Shown here: piece by piece, positions 1 to 11,190 of the stretch
Numbering within the stretch: position 1 is the first letter of the stretch
How the letters are laid out: each line of letters starts with the position of its first letter
Assembly (NCBI GenBank): GCA_015680685.1
Contig: MNCI01023335.1
Span: forward strand, 227,798 to 291,797
Direction of reading: 5' to 3'
DNA: 64,000 bases
From: Gnetum montanum
Taxonomy: Eukaryota; Streptophyta; Gnetopsida; Gnetales; Gnetaceae
Program-made: the position numbers and the translations under genes
The notes under the pieces: generated by a model
The model's database searches: none
What the model was told of the DNA's origin: nothing
The model's input: the letters and a program-made list of their open reading frames with translations, nothing else

Positions 1-745
1 TAGAGTCTATGCCCACCAGATACAGTGTATACGCCCAGCGTATACGCTCAGTAGATGCAGCATGTTGTACACTTGTAAAATTTTATTCTTTCGCACCCGG
101 TCAATGCGCTACGTGTCACCCAACCCAAGTCTAACATCTAAACCTGTATAAAAACCCCAATTTTTCATTAGATCCTGGTTGGAAATTTTGAGTAAAAACC
201 AGAGAGAAAAATAGAGATGCTAAGAACTAGAGTAGAGAACCCTGTACGCTAGACCTCAATCCTGTACACTGAGCATACAGCCTCTACGCTATGCCTGTAG
301 TTTGAATCAGCCCACAGTCATCCCTGCATCCACTGGGGCTATTTGTCCTCCTTGTGTCAAAGTCACAACTGTGTTAGACCGGTGCATTGTAACTCCCATT
401 TTGCAGTAATATTGCTACATTTTCTTCCTAAAATTAGTTACAGTTTTGCATCAATTGTTGCATGTTTACTATTTATGTTGTTTTACGTTTACGTTCTGTT
501 TACATCAGTTACATTGTTTATGCTCTGTTTTGCATCTGTTACACCGTTTACATATAACCCAACGTATAGCACTTCGGTGTACGTTGGGGAAATCCTTGCC
601 TAATCCGTGCGTGGACCACCTAAGGTACTCTGCCTTCGTTCCTTCTAGCTTGCCCTCAAGTGAAGGTAGGGTCTTCTGTGCGTGTTTTGATATCTCCAAG
701 TCTCTGTTTCCTTCCAGCCAGAGACCGACAATTTCAGACAGTATA
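1..745 (+). repeat. E1 5' LTR, 3' portion only
   Basis: This matches 16845-17588 almost base for base, which identifies the LTR pair. It ends with gtata, where the 3' copy has gtaca, and the primer binding site follows directly. The 5' part of the LTR (roughly 660 bp by comparison with the 3' copy) lies before the window. It carries a TATA box at 147-154 and the conserved U5 core at 589-625. Confidence 0.92.
147..154 (+). promoter_or_regulatory. TATA box of E1 5' LTR
   Basis: TATAAAAA is followed by a C-rich stretch and is repeated exactly in the 3' LTR at 16991-16998. It lies downstream of the GTATACGC words of U3, as expected for an LTR promoter. Confidence 0.7.
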
Positions 746-768
746 GAAATTGCGCTAGAAGGAGGGCC
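746..768 (+). other. E1 primer binding site
   Basis: Immediately after the LTR is gaaattgcgctagaaggagg. The same block, with gcrctagaaggaggg, follows the E2 5' LTR on the - strand (37425-37454), and a decayed version follows the E4 5' LTR (61122-61146). Position and conservation fit a tRNA primer site; I do not assign the tRNA. Confidence 0.7.
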
Positions 769-789
769 ATTACCTAAAACTTACTGTAC

Positions 790-1312
790 TTCAAAGCTCT
801 CAGCGTTTATGCTATTGAGTATATGCTGACAGTGTCTGCAAAGTTCTCAGCATCTACGTTGTTGAGTATACGTCGATCCTTTCTACAAACCTCCCAACAT
901 CTATGCTGCTGAGCTTACGTTGACATCATCTGCAAAGTTCCTAGCATCTATGCTGCTGAGTATATGCTATCTTCTATACGCTGTAGACCCTGTCTATGCT
1001 ATACGCTGACCCAGTACATGCTCTATGCTGTAGACTCTGTCTACGCCATACACTGACGCTACTATACGCTGACGCTTTCCATGCTGTTCAGTACATGCTG
1101 CATCCTCTATGCCATATACTTGTCTACACTGCTGTTCAGTTTACGTTGCACACTCTACACTGTAGACTACGACTACGCTGCTTAGCAAATACGCTACCAC
1201 TATACGCAGTATACCTATACGCTGTCATTATACACTGGTCGTTGAAGCCTATATGTTGAGACCTGGCCTATACGCTATACGCTACCAATGTAGGTTTACG
1301 CCGCACTACGTA
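790..1312 (+). repeat. E1 leader, rich in (T)ACGCT words
   Basis: This untranslated leader between the PBS and gag consists of imperfect copies of ctatgctgctgagtatacgct-like units, for example tatacgctgacc and tctacgctgtagac. The same word family fills the E1 U3 region (16395-16910) and the flanks of its antisense gene (9490-10690). I see no gene here; the short open frames are by-products of the repeat. Confidence 0.7.
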
Positions 1313-1335
1313 TACTAGTTCCATATCCCTTCACT

Positions 1336-4300
1336 GTGTCATATTCTCAACTGTTCATCATGAACACCGCAAACTCCAATGCAATAACCACCCAGGACAC
1401 ATACCTCGTGGGCACCATGGCTATTCAACAGCCCATGGTACAACCCATAGTGGGGCCCCGCTGGTCTCTTAGATTGCAAGGGAGGAACCCATCATCTAAC
1501 ATCATAACTCAAGATTAGTACAACTTCATATGCGTGAAAATACAAGCTGGCCTAGTTGTGGACCAAGCCGAAATGGAAGTTAAGAGGCAATATGAACCTT
1601 TCTATAGGGGAGGACAAGAGTTCATTCCTTCCTCATACGACATCATCCCTCTTCCAGAGCCTTACTTTGAGCTCATCAAACAACTCCTACTGCAAAGGAG
1701 CTAGTCACTAGATTAGCCTGTAGTAAATCCTCAACCGGAAGGGGAGGATGAGTTTGCAGCCCAATCCAAACATGAAGATTCATACCACACTCTTAGTCCA
1801 CAAACCTATGTCAACCCATTGTTTCATCTAGCCACAGGGGAAATTACGTCCCTTCAACCATTTAGATTCACCTAAGCACAAATACCTCAACCAGAATCAT
1901 CCGCACTTGTTCATATTCCTCTTGAAAGCGACTTGAAACTCAATACACTCGCTCTTTCTATTCTCCCTACTACAACTGTAGGCCCATCCTCACAAGTACC
2001 AACCCCTCAAAATAACATAGGAGAAACCTTCCTACCTCAAGTGATCGGGATGCTGCACGTGATACTGGCATCTACATCTGCTCATTATATACCCTGGATC
2101 CAAACTCACGGAGCTCCTTTCACCATTGCAACCCAACAAGTTCAGGGGGTTCCTACACAAAACATGATCGGGAAATGGACAGTGATTGGTGCTCAATCAC
2201 ATCAACCCCCTCACTATAATGTACCACCCCACACAATTCCACCGGCTAACATTCCTCAAGGACAACCACAACAACAACAACCCCTTGCCTACAATGTGCT
2301 GCCCCTAGTACCACCTGCTATAAATATCCCGCAAGTACAGCCTCCAACTACACAACTTTCCACCTTCCAACCCACTGCCCAACAATCTAACATGTATACC
2401 GTACAACATCCCCAAGTTGCTATTTCACCTAGTGCCCAAGATTGGGATGATGCCAAAAAATTAATGCAGGAGCTAACTGATGAGGTCAAATGCCTCAAAA
2501 CCAACCCTGATGGAGAACTGAAGGTAGTGGAATTCTATCACGATGACCCTATCAGCTCTTCCGTTCCACCCTTAACATTACCCAAGGGCGTATCTTTGTC
2601 CAGCCTGACTAAATACAATGGGGAGATAGATCCCAACGCTCACCTTATAATGTTTAGAGTGCATGCTACTTCAAGCATGGCCACATGCCATTCTACGAGT
2701 GTTCCCCATGTCCCTCGCTAGGAGAGCACTTGATTGGTATTGGGCCTTACCATGGAATTCGATATTTTTCCTAGAAGATTTGTTGCACCAGTTCGTCACC
2801 AGGTTCAATTATAACTTGAAACCTGAAACAAAACTAGATAGCCTCATATAGGTCAAGCAATCAACTCTTGAACCTGTCCAAAAATTCATCCAACGATGGA
2901 GTGCCGCTCTCAATGAGCTCCATGAGCCTATCCCAGAGACATATCTCCTCACCATTCTAAAAGGGGTTGTTAACGATTTTGTGAAATCCAAGCTATACTA
3001 TCTCAATGCACACACTCTGAGTCAAGCATTTGTACAGATTAAGAGCATAGAGGAGGTGGCCCAAAATAGCCATGATCCTGCATATTTAGCCTTTAAGAAC
3101 CAACACACTAAAAAAGACAAAGAAAAAGTTAAAGCAACCATAGCAGTAGTAGTAGAAACACAATAAGCAAATGTGGGACAATAAAGCAAACTGCCCATTG
3201 CCCCTAATAATTACACTAAACTTACTCCCGCAACCGCACTAGAATCGTCCTCATCACAGAACCCAACACCGAATCGTACGAGAAACTTTGAGAGGAAAGA
3301 ACCCTCCCAATACACACCACTACCCATGAAACCATCACAGTTGTTTGACCAACTCCTGAAGGCTGGATTAATGAAACATAAGCAGTTGTCCCTGATAGCC
3401 ATCCAAAGGCATGATTGATTCTATCAACTGGTTCAAAACCCAAGCCTAGCAACACCGGATGAGCCCCCAATGCCCAAATGTTTTAGGATGGACTTCTTTT
3501 GCGACTAGCACCAATGTAATGGGCATGGCATAGACTACTATTTCACCCTAAAATAAGACATACAACGAATGATCGATGGAGGCCAAATCACTTTTGATGA
3601 GGGCAACCCAGTCCAACCACAAAACCAGGCCATTGATGTGTATAAAGACCCTCTAAATGCCAAAGAGGCACCATACGTTATTAACACAATCTACCTAGAT
3701 AACGAACCTGAAACACCTAGCATTAACACCATCTAATCTGACCATGATCAACAAATGCCTAATAAACCATTTGTAGTGCATACTCCTTCCACCATAAAAA
3801 TATCAGCACCTCAGTCATCATATTGATCACAGAAGCCTTATGTCGTTTGGGTACCCCCTGCTGTAGTAGCTTCTAACACCCCAACACTCAAAAAACCATA
3901 CGTGGTGCGCATACCTCCCACTGCTACTTCCGCAAACTCACAAACACCTCCTCTTCAGCCCACTCCCTACATAGTCTGTGTACCACCTACGGTAGCAACA
4001 GCGGAGGTCCAACCTCCAGTTGGGCCAACTCCACACGTCGTTAGGACACCTGAACATCCTAGTGATCACCAATCCTTCACTTCGCCAACACAAAACAAAC
4101 CCAGTCCTTATGTCATCAAAGTGCCCAGCCAGCCTGTCGCTCAAACGCATGCAACCGCCCAACCATAGCCCTGCCCTTCTCCATACGTAGTACAAATCCC
4201 AAGGCAATCTGAGGTCCCAAAACCAATTGCAGCTCCACGTCACACACGAGAACACCTAGCAAATAAGCTCACACGGGAACAGCTGGAGAAGGAGTGCCAA

Positions 4301-4546
4301 TGACAAGCCTTAGGCCCTTCTAAACCTACCCTGTTAAACGCATTACCCATGACACCACCTAACAATAAACCAAACATAGGCCATGAGGGTGAATCATCCA
4401 GAAAACACGATACACCCAAATCAACCATTTTGGGCAAAAACAACAAACCAATGATGCATGAAATAAAACTGTTGGGCCCAATGGACCAAGTCACTACTGA
4501 CAAAAATATGCCCAATAGTAGAGACCTAGCAACCGCTCTAACATAG
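1336..4546 (+). pseudogene. gag: E1 gag polyprotein, degenerate
   Basis: Capsid/nucleocapsid protein of the element. Frame 1 runs from 1336 (ATG; another ATG at 1360 begins MNTANS) to about 2700 with four in-frame stops near 1516, 1702, 1714 and 1873. It shifts near 2700 to frame 2, which continues to 4546 with further stops. The N-terminal half is rich in Pro and Gln. The Retrotrans_gag core covers about 2560-3170 (motifs RRALDWYW, FIQRWSAALNELHEP, SQAFVQIKSIEEVAQ). A damaged knuckle lies at about 3495-3560, where E4 has CEYHQQCGHGTDYC. A Pro-rich tail with repeated PYVV(R/W)VPP units follows at 3760-4200. E4 and E2 show the same order. It cannot encode a functional protein as it stands. Confidence 0.85.
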
Positions 4547-4628
4547 GTCACGCAAGTACTCAAACAAAAAAAATACTTCATTAAGCTTATACGATCTAGT
4601 CCTCACATCTCAAACCCATTGCAAAGCT

Positions 4629-5553
4629 TTGGTGTACATGTTAACATCTATCCCAGTAAGCGAGGACTTGCCTCCAAATGAACCTTCAACTCATGCGGTA
4701 ATGTACTCGCCCCAAGGGTCAACTTCCAAGCCATTAAGTTTCCATAATGAAAACATCAAGTTGGATGAGAAAACAAGAGAGGTAATAACAGTCCCTATGT
4801 TCATAACAATACGAATAAACCAATTCAAGATACATAGGGTCCATGTAGATGATGGGGTTGCCACAAACGTAGTGCCATATCCCATCGTTGAACAACTGGG
4901 GCTCACAGAGCTAATTAGAACAACTGCCACCACATGCTTAAAATCATATAGTGGGTTACGCGTGATAGTCAAAGGCACCATGACTTTAGACTTCATAGCA
5001 GGGGATCAATTCCCCACATCTGTCGACTTTGTGGTAATCATTGAAATGCCAGGGTTCAACCTAATACTCGGAAGGCCCTGGCTAGGCCAACTGAAAGTAG
5101 TCTCTTCCCCTATACACCAAGAGATTCACCTACCTTACGAAGGCAATGGAATCATTATACGCGGGGAGGCTGCTACACCCATCATCTCATCGTACATAGA
5201 CAGACCAAGGCTTAGAGGTTAACCTCAAAGAGCCTAGACAACACGATATAAATGAACAACAACCAATAGGTGATAAACTTATGGATACAAAAGAAAATCC
5301 ACCCAAAACAGAAATACTCGGGCCTGACATTGTACATACGCAGCCTCACTTAGAAACCACAACTGACACAGAAACTATAATACATGCTGAAATGCCGAAA
5401 AACACCAATGCAGGAACTATTCCATTAGATGTCCCTTGGGCTAAATTACCATTTAACATGATTAGCGAAGGGGACCCTGAGTATAGAATCATACCTGCTA
5501 ATGCATTGCCTAACGTCAAAATGAGAAAAATTAAAAAATTACTAAACGAATAA
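4629..5553 (+). pseudogene. E1 aspartic protease region
   Basis: Retropepsin-like protease that would process the gag-pol polyprotein. The first open part is 4629-5222 (197 codons). The catalytic loop is VHVDDGVATNVV, Asp-Asp-Gly where many retropepsins have D-T/S-G; E2 has HDGATTNV at the same place. The hydrophobic flap-side motif is LILGRPWLGQ, followed by SSPIHQEIHLPY, which E5 also retains. A frameshift near 5218 moves the reading into the frame of 5281-5553, which ends at an ordinary stop (KKLLNE). RT does not follow directly: a 5.7 kb spacer with an antisense gene intervenes. No start context stands out, so it was probably translated as part of gag-pro. Confidence 0.82.
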
Positions 5554-5559
5554 ACAACA

Positions 5560-5830
5560 AATTGTCCAAAATGACGTTAAACTACAACAAGTCTGAAAAG
5601 ATACTAAACTACACTCTAAGTTTGGAATGATTTTAAACTATCATGTATGCAATGACATAAAACTAGCCACGATCAGAGATGGTTGGTCAACCGAGAAATC
5701 CATTCGTGTCATTCGAAACGTCCCTTGCTTACGCTGGGGCCCGAAATGGCCTTAAACTACACATATGGCCCGAAATGGCCTTAAACTAGTGCGTATGTGG
5801 CCCAAAATGGCCTTAAACTAGATCATCCAT
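5560..5830 (+). repeat. GGCC-TTAAACT array after E1 protease
   Basis: Short degenerate units of 25-45 bp end in (t)taaacta, for example cccgaaatggccttaaacta at 5761-5830. Similar arrays recur before RT (10950-11190) and after integrase (14790-15170), and at the same three places in the other elements. No coding potential. Confidence 0.75.
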
Positions 5831-6201
5831 TTATACTTCATTTTCTCCCAAATTCCAGCTCACTTTTCGAATTTCCGCTTGCACTACCATGTTGTTAATA
5901 ACAAGTTTCGTGATTATCTTACATTTATCATTAGACTCCTACTTATAATTACATTTGTGCACTACACTTAAACCACAAAAAAATACAAGAAAATAAACCA
6001 AAACATTTTACATTGCTATGTCGTGTTTACAATTAAACTCAAAATCAACAAAAATTTTTTATACATATACATGTAATGATGTACAATTACAAGAGTCAAC
6101 TCATTTTATTCATTTGTTTAATACAACTCAAAATTCTCATTTTATAATTCATGTATAAATTTGAGTTAGAATAATTTCAAAAACCAAAAAACAAAAAAAA
6201 A
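5831..6201. other. AT-rich spacer at the 3' side of the antisense gene
   Basis: A low-complexity A/T-rich stretch between the array and the stop codon of the antisense gene. On the - strand it is downstream of that gene and could hold its polyadenylation signals, but no single site stands out. Confidence 0.4.
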
Positions 6202-8864
6202 CTAAACATTCGGGATGGGAGGATTGTCTCCTTTAGACCCGTTGGCATCATGGGCCCCTGCTCCATTGGGGCCAGCTTCTTGGACATCATCATCGCCTTG
6301 ATCCTGAAAATACAAAAGAAAAAATCAACATATGGACAAACCAAAAAAACTTTCAAACATTATTCAGTGAACCGATTTCATAACAAAAAAATGCTTATTG
6401 TAGGGGATCCCCCTAAACCAAATTCTAGTTGGCGAAGGATTTTCTCTTCTGAGACACTGGTCCAATCAGTCCCATCAAGACCTAGGTTGACATCTGCCAA
6501 GGCTTTCCCCTTGTTAATAGCTGACTAGGTAGGATGCTTTAAAGGGAATTCACCCACCGACACCTCCCCAAAAGTGGTTGTGATTACCCTAGTAGGTGAT
6601 TCCATCTCAACAGTTGTGTTCTAAGCAAAGGTATCAAATGCAGAGCGCAGACCTAGACCCTCCACAAACATTTTGAGTTGACACTTTTTAATGGATACTT
6701 CCTTCAATGATTTCTTATAATGATGCTTGTGGTTCTTTTCATCCTGACCCCATTTGCGTACCTTGGAAGCAAAAGCCTTCCAATCCTGGCACTTGAGGTT
6801 TAGCAGATCTACTTGGGCCTTCGGCTCTGCTAGTTTCTAGGTCAGTGACACATGGCGATTGAGTAGGTTCCAGTATCTAGTATACGTGACCTTGGAAGTC
6901 TGCCAAGAGCGATCACCACTTAGTTTAGCAGAGGTGAACTCATACCGAGCCTTGAGATCATCACACTCAACTGACAACTTGAAAACTTCCTTCTCCTTTG
7001 CTTGAATTTGTAACCACAACTGTTCGATGGAATGCCTACAGGTCCACAGCGATTTGGCGTTGTGAATGAGACCTTCTACCACTTCGTCATAAATTGGCCT
7101 TGGCACCTGCTCAACTTCTGGGGATAGTGTGGGTAAACTTTCTATGCTAACTATCTCAGACAGATCCCACCTCAGTTTGGCACCTATGCACACGAAAAGA
7201 ACAAACGCTAAAATGACAAAAATGGGGTGTGAACCTCTAAAGCTGTAGAAAACACAAAACATTTGTACCTATCTCAAGGTGGGCTTCTTGAATACGTTCA
7301 AAAACCTCCTCAGCGATACCAGCCATGAAATCCATTTTACTTGGCATCTCTGTCCAAGTAAATGGTCCATGAGTATGAGACGGACTAACCTCCGCGGTCC
7401 TTTCAGGGGGAACTATTTTCATGGGCACGTCTAGCCGCATTGTTCTGGTTTCACTACCTTTGTCTAGAAGGTATGAAAACACAAAAGTAAAACACCATGG
7501 AAACAACAACACAAAGAGATGCAATAAAATGAAAGGAAATATACCGTGTCCTTACCAATGGCCTTACCAATGGTTTCTTTGATGACCCGTTCAACCCTCT
7601 TGGCAGTATAAGGCACGTCATCTGGTTCCAACCCCATACTATCACGTGTGTGGATGGAGGTACCAGATGATCCCCTGTCGTGATGGATACAGATTCATCA
7701 ATTCCCTCAGAAGCATCTTGGGATTTAGCTATTTCAAATAAATGGTTGATCCACGGGTGGGATAATTGACCACAATCCCGTAAAACATACTTATTGTCCA
7801 CGCGAACCACTAGAAACTCGGCTTAGTGACGAAGATAATCGGCAAAGAATGCAAAGGTAAAGTGGAACTGCACCTCGACATTTGAGCACAATCGCACTAT
7901 CTCCTTGTGAAGGCCCGACAACAAAAATTGGGCCCAGTTATAATGCATTCCGGTTTCTAGGACGGTTCACATAATACACACAGCTTCAACACCAAGACTC
8001 TGCACTTGGGAAAGGGATTTAGGGAATACGCGTGCCTTAAACAGGGGATATAATTCATTAACTTCCTCAACCTTTGACTTCCCTACATAGGGAATCCCTT
8101 AGCACCCTTGGTAACGCCCAACCATTCCTCTAACTCACGTACCATATGGAGCTCTTTCTGAGCCCTATTCAAAACTACATTTACACCATCTGCTGGTACG
8201 CCAAACAAGTTCAAAAATAATTTAGCTAACAGATGGAAGACTATATTAACACCCTTAATCCAGGTGCTGTAGTAAGAGATAGACTTGTCGAATGAATCCA
8301 TGATCCCGATCATTTCTGCTATCGACACATCAGGGCTCGAGGTTGTAAAGAGCTCCATAAGGCCAGCATCATCTAAACAACGAACGATGGATGGTGGGGC
8401 ATGGATGCACAACCATTTTTGAGCCATAGTGATCTCCCCAAACTTCATCAAGAGGGTACTCTTAGTTCGCCCTGTTGTGAAGGGTCTCTGCCAGGAGGGA
8501 CATCAATTGTAGATACAATTTGAAACCATCACATCAGTATAACCCCTGATAGTTGAACAAACACGTTAACACATCTAGAAAATATTGTCACTTACCTTCA
8601 GTAGTGGACTTAGAGGTGCTACCAAAGTCAGATTCATGAGGAAAAATTGGCCCCTTATGCGACCAATCCCCATGCAACCACCCACGAGCTTTGCATTGTG
8701 CGAATGCTCTAGAGAATCGTTTGTGAAAATGGACAATGTCACCCTTTGTTTGAGCTAATACAGCTCCACGAAGGGTGGGACCTACCATAAAGGTCTCTAG
8801 AGTGGTATGAGCTAGGGCAAGCCCATCATCATCAACACATGTTCTTTCTTGGTTAACTTGGGGC

Positions 8865-8943
8865 CTACAAAAGAACGGTTGTCAAAATAGAAGTAAATGC
8901 CAAATGACAAAAAAATAGAAACGACAAGCTTAAACGATCTTAC
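8865..8943 (-). other. Intron 2 of the E1 antisense gene (79 bp)
   Basis: On the - strand the junction reads GATAG|GTAAGATCG ... TTCTTTTGTAG|GCCCC, a textbook short plant intron with a T-rich 3' part. Homologous introns of 81 bp (E3, 19237-19317) and 83 bp (E2, 29204-29286) split the same codon, after VY(R/F)VD. It contains stops, while the flanking exons join in phase. Confidence 0.8.
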
Positions 8944-9489
8944 CTATCCACCCGGTACACTGTGCTGGGAGGGTTCTGGAATAACATGTGTGCATGTGCA
9001 ACTAAAAATAGGGTGTTGTTGAGATAATCATGCCCTCAGGGCAATTGGGCCCACACGTGCGCTAATGGGTGAGTAGACCTGGGCCTGCCATAAGAACCGT
9101 CCTTGGTTACAAGCAGCCCCTCGTCAATGTCTTCCATAAAGACTGTGACACCCTTCGAGGCTCCCGGCAACATAGCCTCAAGCACGCTCTATGCCACTTG
9201 TTTGCTCAGATGCGACCAGACAACCACCTTAAATCTGTCTAGGATGAAGGCAAGGAATTTACATGCCCCTTCCCTAAACCACACCCCATTGCTGTCAATG
9301 GTGAGATCAGGGGTAGGTTCATTTGCCTCAAGGGGGCCAAACCATGCTAGTACTCCGACTACCTCAACTACTAGGAAAAAAGGCTCAGTGTCCCTGCAAG
9401 CACCCAAAATGCCACGATAAATCAGCCATATATGAAAAGGAGATGAAACAACAAAATTCCATGTTGTAGGCCAACACTTAGAAAAATTA

Positions 9490-10230
9490 CAAACTATTTA
9501 CGCTCAGCGTATACGCTATAAAAATCATCAGCGTATACGCTATGAAAACCATTTACGAGCAATGTATACGCTGTGAAAATTGTCAGTGTATATGCCGTAA
9601 AAAATCATCAGCGTATACACTATAAAAACCATTTACGAGCAGCATATGCGCTGTGAAAATCATTAGCGTATATGCCATAAAAAACCACCAGTGTATACGC
9701 TGTGAACACAGTTTACACTATGCGCTAGGTAAACAGTCAGCGTATACGCTGTGTAAACCGTTAGTGTATATGCTGTGCAAACAGTTTACGTTGAACGTTG
9801 TGTAAACAATTTACGTTGAACGCTGTGCAAAAAGCTTACGTTGAACACTATGCAAATAGTTTACGCTATACGCTGTGCAAAGATTCAGTGTATACGCTAG
9901 GAAAAAAGGTCTATGCTATACCCCTCCTAAAAAGAATAAACTGTTCACACTTAGCGTATACGCTGTGAAAATCATCGGTGAATACGCTGTGAAAACCATC
10001 AGCATATACGTTGTGAAAACAGCCAGCCTACATGCTGATAAAATCATCTACACTTTATACTAGTAAAATTGTTTACGCTATGCATTGATAAAATATTTTA
10101 CGCTACATACAGTCAAAACCGTCTATGTTGTACACTATGGAGACCCTCTACACTAACTGTCTACGCCAAGCGTATATGCTGAAACTCTCTACACTAATAA
10201 AAATTGTCTACGCTAAAATAACATGTATAG
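9490..10230. repeat. GCGTATACGC minisatellite inside intron 1 of the antisense gene
   Basis: Degenerate 25-35 bp units alternate gtgaaaa(t/c)catc with agcgtatacgct, the latter a perfect 12-bp palindrome. In the antisense model the array lies entirely inside intron 1 (9394-10266, 873 bp). The same word occurs in the U3 of E1. Not a CRISPR: the units drift continuously and there are no unique spacers. Confidence 0.8.
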
Positions 10231-10397
10231 ATGAAAATAACTAACAGAGGCAGGATTAGAGCCTACCTGTGTGATGATCTAGGCCATGACAGAACCCTCG
10301 GCCTGGGCAAACATTGCAACATTGCCTCACTCTCCTCTGCGAAAGTCAAATCAGGCCCCTTCCTCCCCTGGCCTTCCACCTCCTTGCCTTTGCCCAT

Positions 10398-10760
10398 TTC
10401 GGCGTCCTCTACGCTGGGATTGATAGGTTTACGCTGAGGATCGAAACTGCACGCTGAACTGAATCCTATACGCTGAGTCTGAGCCTTTACGCTTACATTG
10501 AGTTGGGGCCTCTATGCTCATGCTTATGCTAAGTTTAATCCTCTACGCTCACGCTGAGCCTCTACACCGGAGTTGAAAGTTTACGCTTACGCCAGAGTTG
10601 TAGGTTTACGCTGGGGTTTCGTCGTCTACGTTTATGCTCAGGGTTTACGCTTACGCTCGAGGTTTACGCTCATGGTCAGGTTTGCTTCTGGTTCACAATG
10701 CTCACAAATGACACCCCTGCCCCTATATATAGCGCTGAGCACCACCGCCACCGCTGCTGC
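10398..10760 (-). promoter_or_regulatory. Probable antisense promoter and 5' leader in E1
   Basis: On the - strand a TATA-like CTATATATAG (10732-10723) stands about 330 bp before the first ATG of the antisense gene (10397, context GAAATGGGC). The intervening leader is made of (T)TTACGCT words (10400-10690). A (CNG)n run at 10741-10771 lies just upstream of the TATA. E2 and E3 show no equally clear TATA box, so this is an inference from position. Confidence 0.45.
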
Positions 10761-10771
10761 TGCCGCCGCCT
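10741..10771. repeat. CNG microsatellite
   Basis: Imperfect trinucleotide run (caccaccgccaccgctgctg, then ctgccgccgcc) followed by a T-rich stretch. Non-coding on the model used here. Confidence 0.7.
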
Positions 10772-10949
10772 TGCATTTTGTTTTGTTTTATTTATTTATT
10801 ACTCATTTTACTTAAATTTTTTCAAAAATACAAAAAAATATATATTCAAAACAAAAAAAATACTGCCACATCTTGATTTCCTTGTAAACCAACTTCAGAA
10901 GTCCATGCTGAACATTTTGGCACAGACTCTTCTATGCAAATTTTACAAT

Positions 10950-11190
10950 AAACATTCGGCCTGGTATGGCCTTAAACTACCATGGCGGCCCGGTAAGGCC
11001 TTAAAATGCCACTTGTAGATCACATTCGGCCTGGTAAGGCCTTAAACTATCACATACAGCCTGGTATGGTCTTAAACTGCCACCCATAGCCCGATAAGGC
11101 CCTAAACTACCACATCCGGCCCCGTATGACCTTAAACTGCCACCCACGGCCCGTTAAGGCCTTAAACTACCATGCGTCTTGGTGTGACAA
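10950..11190 (+). repeat. GGCC-TTAAACT array before E1 RT
   Basis: Six or so units of about 35-40 bp with consensus cggccyggtawggccttaaac, for example at 10958-10980 and 11026-11050. The GGCC...GGCC pair is a weak dyad. E3 has the same word at 39565-39660 immediately before its RT, and E2 carries an equivalent at 27300-27800 on the other strand. Confidence 0.78.

Larger units (their letters stand above)
6202..10397 (-). pseudogene. Antisense spliced gene in E1: NIF/FCP1-like pseudophosphatase plus transposon-type domain
   Basis: Model on the - strand: exon 1 10397-10267, exon 2 9393-8944, exon 3 8864-8596, exon 4 8506-7556, exon 5 7463-7269, exon 6 7183-6399, exon 7 6303-6202 (stop 6204-6202). 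Donors are GTAGGC, GTAAGA, GTAAGT, GTAAGG and GTACAA; acceptors include TTTTGTAG and GTATTTTCAG. The last donor has mutated to AT and the acceptor at 8507 to AA. Exons 1-3 join in phase. Exons 1-2 read MGKGKEVEGQ, then FFLVVEVVGVLAW, VWFREGACKFLAF, KVVVWSHLS and NPPSTVYRVD, the order of an FCP1/NIF HAD fold; the nucleophile Asp is Glu and the DD motif is absent. Exon 4 holds a transposon-type domain (FHLLAKLFLNLFGVPADG; LSHPWINHLF). Exon 6 is helical (LKARYEF); exon 7 is acidic. E2 and E3 carry homologues. The phosphatase assignment is by motif order only. Confidence 0.75.

Noticed and set aside
446-829. 127-codon ORF at the E1 LTR/leader border
   Set aside because: It crosses the LTR end and PBS; the 3' LTR copy does not preserve it as a protein.
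9490-10060. Regularly spaced palindromic repeats resembling a CRISPR array
   Set aside because: Repeat and spacer drift together, spacers are not unique, there are no cas genes, and the context is a plant retrotransposon.
10231-10437. Open frame of 68 codons on + (MKITNRGRIRAYLC)
   Set aside because: It is the complement of antisense exon 1 and its donor site; no homologue on + in the other elements.
10741-10771. CNG run as a coding poly-Ala/poly-Ser tract
   Set aside because: No supported reading frame covers it; it lies upstream of the putative antisense TATA box.
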